From Takakia lepidozioides (taxonomy: Eukaryota; Streptophyta; Takakiopsida; Takakiales; Takakiaceae), in the NCBI GenBank assembly GCA_030704615.1, contig CM060734.1, positions 29,776,042-29,840,041 of the forward strand: DNA of 64,000 bases. Reading direction: 5' to 3'. The translations under genes were made by a program, and so were the position numbers. Positions within the stretch are counted from its first letter, which is position 1. Every line of letters starts with the position of its first letter. The notes below the pieces were generated by a model. It had not been told where the DNA came from, searched no databases, and worked only from the letters and a program-made list of their open reading frames with translations. Shown here piece after piece: positions 59,661-64,000 of this stretch.

Positions 59661-59961
59661 AGTTGTACAACGGTGTGTTGGCCTCATCCTCCATTGCACT
59701 TGGACCCGGATCTTCTCCATCCACCGTGGATGTATCGTGATGATCGCCAACGTGTTGTCCGACCTCGACACCCAAATGGTTCATTAAAAGATCCTCCATG
59801 GCTCTGACCTCATGAAGGTCCAAACCATACTCAACATTGGGAACATCCCTTGCAACGTCTTCGGGAATAGTCAAGTGGGGCGCACCCTCATTCATCTCAT
59901 GGTCCTCCTGGCCATAGTCAACTTTCTCTACCGGTATGAGATGGCTGGTGCCTCGACGCAT
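59614..59961 (-). CDS. Unrecognised acidic ORF
   Basis: 115 codons starting MRRGTSHLIPVEKVDYGQED. Acidic and His-rich (VEVGQHVGDHHDTSTVDGED). The last ten residues are an OSB-like fragment read in a different frame, so the real end is upstream. It may be an exon of a DNA transposon. Family unknown. Confidence 0.35.
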   Translation of the reverse strand: MRRGTSHLIPVEKVDYGQEDHEMNEGAPHLTIPEDVARDVPNVEYGLDLHEVRAMEDLLMNHLGVEVGQHVGDHHDTSTVDGEDPGPSAMEDEANTPLYNFLFPCGSIATRNLCG

Positions 59962-61094
59962 ACTCTTCTGGTATCTTCTGTTTGAAATCCGGCCTTGGCC
60001 TATGAAATTGATGCAATGTGGGATGATGATTGGTAACGGCGTTCACAAGCCTAAGCAAGCAAAATGATGTGATCTGCGGAGCCTTTGCAGGAAAACCGAA
60101 GCCGAAAAGCCACCGTTTGCATTGAGCAGCGAAACTGTTGAGGGCTTGCAGCTTGCAAGGTGAACGATGGCGGAAAATGTAGAGCTCCTGCAGTTCAAGA
60201 ACTTCAAGAACCGGGCAATCCGGGCACGCTCCGAAAAAACTTGGCGCTTTGGGGTTTTCTGGGCGGGCAGTCCGGGCAGATAGAAAGAAATTGACGACGT
60301 ACGAAACGTGGCGACAACAGGTGGTTACGAAACTTGGTGACGATGACGTGGCACTATGGCATCCTATTCCTGCTCTACGCTAAACTAGCTCTCGACCTTC
60401 GGTCATCGCTAGAATTTAAGGTGTTTTAAACCCCCCTATGTATGTATAATGTTATACATGGGGGGGGGTTTTAAAATACCCCCTCCTGTGCACGCACGTG
60501 GCTGGTACATATTGGCTGGAGTGCACCCCCCAGGGCTACCAGCAGGGGCAGCATATGGGTTCAACTCCCACTCATGCAAATGGTGACCATAGAGAGGGCT
60601 TGTGAGGGAGGGGGAAAGAGGGAGAGAGGGATCTGTAGTGCTTGGGAGGTCATGGCAGATCTGTAATGCGAGCTGAGGGCTCAAAACACCACTATGCAAT
60701 GTCTTCTTGTCCATGTATAAATGTACCCCCCCACTTTGACCAACTGCCACCTAGTGCCTACTGGGCAAAATCCACCAATTTTTGCTGCATTACGTGGAGG
60801 ATGTCTCCTACTTCAAGTCCTCCAACTTTCAGATGAAACAGAGTTCATCCCATCAGCCAAAATATGATTTTTTATTTTATTTTTTATTTTTTTTCACCAC
60901 ACGTTGGAAAATTGGGCCCCACTGCCAACGGTGGGGTTTTGGCAGATCTGCGTCGATTGGTGTGCAATTTGGGCAGTAGCTGCAAGTGCTAGGTGGCCAT
61001 GTTATGTCCGGTCACTTTTGCAAAATTTTGAAAACTCACTGTGAATTATTGATTTTCCTGTCAGGGGGTCAATTTAGGAGGAAAAGTCAAACTA
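59962..61094. other. Right arm of the piggyBac unit, no gene
   Basis: At 60430-60475 AAACCCCCCTATG and CATGGGGGGGGGTTTT form a hairpin. The segment to 60560 resembles 28240-28350 in reverse. From 60880 the sequence is T-rich, then unique up to the terminal repeat. ORFs here have no signal. Confidence 0.45.
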
Positions 61095-61118
61095 CCCCAC
61101 TGGTCGTTTAAGGGTTAA
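61095..61118 (-). repeat. PiggyBac right terminal inverted repeat and TTAA
   Basis: CCCCACTGGTCGTTTAAGGG, then TTAA. Inverted partner of the left end over 14 perfect and several imperfect bases. Confidence 0.85.
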
Positions 61119-61757
61119 TAAGAAACCAAACAAAAAACAAGTGCTGCTGTTTGGGGACACCCAACATAACTCACATTCCATGCCCCATTCCTTTTTGTTT
61201 TCATTTTCTCCTCTGTTGATTTTTAACCCAGGCTTGGTGCATCCCAGACTCATGGACCTTATCATGGTTATTTAATTTTTAAGATGATTTACATGGCCTC
61301 TTTCCCCCTTTATTTAAATTTAAAAATTGTAACAAACCCTTGGGCAGTGTGCCTTGAGCCCTGTGCTCGGCTCCTCGTGGGGAGGTTACTTCGAAAGAGG
61401 TTCTTTTCTCCTCTCAAGGGGCCGGATTTGTGAGCCGTCGCTACCGGGTATATTTTTATTGGCTCCTCCCTAAGGAGACCATGCATCCATTGTTTTCTCT
61501 TGATGTACCTTCCCCAGTTAACACCTACCTATCAAGATCCTACCCTCCCCAATAAATAGCCATTTTCAATATACTCTAGATTCTCACCCCATCTATTGTT
61601 GCACATTCATTCATAACTTGGTGAGTGATATAATTTCATTACATGTTGGGATTAGAAATTGCTTTAGTCTATCTTCTTTGTAGTCTTTCACCCTCTCTGT
61701 AGGCCAAAACATTTCCGTAGGTGGAGGCAAGAGTCCGTCCGGGTTTGGGCTGAGTGC
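61119..61757. repeat. Possible 5' LTR and leader of a third retroelement
   Basis: A TGTAACAAACCC start near 61328, a TATA-like AATAAATAGCC near 61550 and a leader before the gag frame fit an LTR, but the partner LTR is outside the window and I see no clear PBS. Confidence 0.35.
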
Positions 61758-62640
61758 TTGTGGTGGATGAGCACTAGCGATATTAGTGGGTACACGAGAC
61801 GAGGTGTGCGATCTAGGCCACCTTCACCTTCTGTGTCTTCTGAGGAGGGTTTTGATTCAGACTCTGAGGGATCCACGCCGCAGGTGCAAGCTATTTCCGT
61901 GCCATTGTTGTGGGATACGATGGAAGAAATGTATGGAGCTACCAAGGGGTCTCGTAGGTACTATGGAGTTGTGGGCACCATCGAGCTTGATGATTTCATA
62001 TGAAGTTTGATAGTTGGTGCAATTTGCAGCAGATGCGCGCGCAATCCAGTGAACAGAGAAATTGCGGAGCTTGCAAGAGTTCCAGCGAAAGCCTACTGAG
62101 AGTTTGAGGGAGGCTTATACTCGCATGAGACGCTTGATAAGTGTAACCCAAGGGGTTATGGAAGCTCAGGCAATCCAATTCTGGTATGGGATATTGGATA
62201 AGGAGCCGAGGAGAAGGGTGCGGGATGCAACTCTCCTACAAGTGGCCCAACCCACCCTAGCAAATGTGTTTTTGCTAGCAGAGCGGATATAGCTCAACAT
62301 GGTGGAGGAGCGAGTGGTTATGGTGGGGTTTGGCAAGGAGACACAACGAAGTGGGGTTCCTAGCCAACAACAACAGACCCCCCAACGTGCTCAAGGCAAC
62401 AAGGGGGCTCAGACAAAGCCCAGGGAAAGTAAGAGGGGATCTCAGATGCAAAGGTCTCTTCTTTCATTCTCAGTCCAACAACAGATGAGTGTGTCATGTT
62501 GGGATTGTGGAGGACCACATGTGAAGAAGGATTGCCCAGAAATAGACAAAGGCTCGGCTTATGCACAACCTACACAACTATAGTGTGGGCATTATGGCAA
62601 GTATGGGCATGAAGAGGCCCATTATTATGACTTGCATCCC
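61758..62640 (+). pseudogene. Gag of a third Ty3/gypsy-like element
   Basis: Ser/Glu-rich start (PPSPSVSSEEGFDSDSEGS), then LQEFQRKPTESLREAYTRMR, capsid-like, and a zinc knuckle CWDCGGPHVKKDCP near 62503. A second knuckle-like CGHYGKYGHEEAHYY has lost Cys residues. A frameshift near 62030, a TAG at 62290 and further stops break it. Confidence 0.65.
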
Positions 62641-63139
62641 TGAGCCAAGAGGAACAGATATGGATTTTGATCCATAAAGGGGGAAGCAAGTCGTCAGACA
62701 AAGCTTCCACAGTCATTTACATTGGCTGAGACAGTGCCACCTACGCCATCAATGACACCCGCTCGCCCAAGTGTATCAGAGGTAGAGCCACGAGTGTCAT
62801 TGGGGAGAGTTGGCTGGCTTGGGAAATGCGAGTGGGTGGTGCTGCAAAGCAAAGTGCAGCCAGTACATTGTTGGGGGCGGCTATGGCGGTTTGTCAAGCT
62901 CCATTATTTTCTGCAATGACAATTGCAATGTCGGGGATTCGGCCAGCTGTTGTGCTCAGACTAGCAGCTAGACTCTGTGAGAGTGGTGATGTATCGGCAC
63001 TATCTGCGAGGATAGCAGATAAGGTACAGTCTATGGATGCCCTGGATTTGAGGGTGAAGTCAGCCACAGCTGCGCCATGGCAAGTGGCAGCTGTAAGGTT
63101 GCAGGAGTTGCCAGCTAGGCCAGTCATTGAGCACAGCAC

Positions 63140-63607
63140 ATGATGACTCCTGGGGTAGTCCTCGTGGACAATGAGGATGGAATGTTTCAGTTGGGTGGCC
63201 CAACCGGGAGGAGGTATAGGCCACTGCGAGTCTTGTTGGACTCGGGAGCTCATCCATTGATGTTGGGGAAAGCGGCAATTGTAGGCTTGGGCATTACAGA
63301 GGCAGATTTGGAGCCTTGCCCTTTCCAGATTCAGACGTCTTTAGGTGGTTCAGAGAAGGCGCGAGGGATCACACGCCATGAGCTCTTCATTCGATTGCAA
63401 CCGGATCATCCTACGAGCGGCTTAGTCATGAGAGGCAAAGCCATTGTTACGGATGCGATGTCATACGATATGCTTGTTGGTGAGGCGGTGTTGTACCCAT
63501 GGGATTTACTCTGGACTTTTGGGAGGAAACGGCGTCCTATAGGCCGAAGTGGCAGTCACGGGATGGCCGACGTGTACTGCTCCCAGTGCGGTTTATTGGG
63601 AATGTAG
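63140..63607 (+). pseudogene. Aspartic protease of the third element
   Basis: VLLDSGAHPLMLGKAAI near 63230 is a retropepsin active site (DSG), and AIVTDAMSYDMLVGEAVLYP is the expected distal part. The frame then leaves its natural continuation by a one-base change near 63490; the true continuation is the frame listed next. Confidence 0.7.
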
Positions 63608-64000
63608 CAGTGGATCATAGGAACATGATGCCCACATTGGCTGCATTCTCAAGGGTGGTGACTTGGGATGGTGAGCTCTTGGAGGGCAATAGCCATGCAG
63701 AGAATAGCCCACCACTTGATGAGGACAAGCAATTGGCATACAAGGCTGAGTTGCTTCCTCATGTGGCTGTGCATAGCTCACTGTGGGGTACAGTTGGGGA
63801 TTTGCAGCTAGTGGCAGGCGTGTGTGTGCAACAAGCATGGCAGGAGGCCTTCCCATCAGTGGGTGATCAAGGGAGTTCAGTGACATCATCTGGACCTCCT
63901 CAGTTAACTCCATTGGACACAGTGCCGATTACCTGGCAACCACCTGACTCAGGGATTTGTTTGCTAGACCTGTTTGGAGGCATGAGCATTGGGCTTGCAG
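63484..64000 (+). CDS. Polyprotein linker and start of a C5 DNA methyltransferase-like domain (partial)
   Basis: This frame stays open to the window edge. It starts in MGFTLDFWEETASYRPKWQ and RRVLLPVRFIGNV, a linker after the protease, runs through about 110 residues without a known domain, and ends GICLLDLFGGMSIGLA at 63955-64000. That end has the form of motif I of C5 cytosine methyltransferases (DLFxGxxxxGL), the S-adenosylmethionine-binding loop, preceded by a short strand. The catalytic Pro-Cys motif IV would lie beyond the window, so the call rests on motif I alone. Retrotransposons with C5 methyltransferases are known in dinoflagellates and in the alga Klebsormidium, which makes the reading plausible. 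An alternative is another Rossmann-type enzyme. Confidence 0.5.

Larger units (their letters stand above)
14911..61114 (+). mobile_element. PiggyBac-type unit, about 46 kb, with nested elements
   Basis: The left end reads TTAA then CCCTTAAACGACCACTAGG; the right end, reverse-complemented, reads CCCTTAAACGACCAGTGGGG and is followed by TTAA at 61115-61118. Terminal repeats starting CCC and TTAA duplications are the hallmark of piggyBac elements, and a piggyBac transposase gene lies 0.85 kb inside the left end. After removing the CACTA element and the nested LTR elements about 16.6 kb remain, still far beyond the 2-7 kb usual for piggyBac. That remainder holds PPR and OSB-like fragments, a minisatellite and an unassigned ORF pair. 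Either the element captured host DNA, or the right end belongs to a second related copy and the two ends mark a composite. Confidence 0.7.

Overview
The window is nuclear DNA of a land plant that probably makes flagellated sperm, most likely a fern or another seed-free lineage. Evidence seen: GT-AG introns, a plant-specific NAC transcription factor, large numbers of PPR (RNA-editing type) and OSB-like organellar ssDNA-binding gene fragments, plant-type Ty3/gypsy and CACTA elements, and exons of the axonemal protein CFAP44, which seed plants without motile sperm lack. The species cannot be read from the sequence.

Layout. 1-10,089: exons of CFAP44. The C-terminal half runs on the plus strand from 3027; two further exons sit inverted on the minus strand at 1110-1831, and one plus exon carries a frameshift. 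10,477-13,754 (minus): an intact five-exon NAC gene encoding a 765-residue protein with a C-terminal membrane anchor, tail to tail with CFAP44. 14,911-61,114: a sequence bounded by matching terminal inverted repeats and TTAA duplications, carrying a piggyBac transposase (15,756-17,882) near its left end. It is therefore a roughly 46-kb piggyBac-type unit holding everything between.

Inside that unit: a 9.6-kb CACTA-type element (18,519-28,108, 3-bp duplication GTA) without a recognisable transposase, containing a 539-bp satellite array and OSB-like and PPR fragments; a 111-bp minisatellite grown from an OSB-like exon; an isolated AT-rich ORF pair (31,861-32,603); a PPR graveyard (33.2-34.6 and 54.7-58.8 kb) split by a chromodomain Ty3/gypsy element (34,637-54,676, duplication CCTTC). 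That element is itself split inside gag by a Tat/Ogre-like Ty3/gypsy element in opposite orientation (35,899-49,030, duplication AACGT). All OSB and PPR fragments point to the minus strand.

Right of the piggyBac unit (61.3 kb to the end) lies a third retroelement: gag with zinc knuckle, aspartic protease, and then, at the window edge, what looks like motif I of a C5 cytosine methyltransferase. A retrotransposon carrying its own DNA methyltransferase would be the most unusual item in the window.

Inferred order of events: PPR/OSB fragments accumulated first; then the chromovirus inserted in the PPR block; then the Tat-like element inserted in the chromovirus. The NAC gene is the only locus that looks intact; CFAP44 is rearranged here, either biologically or by assembly.
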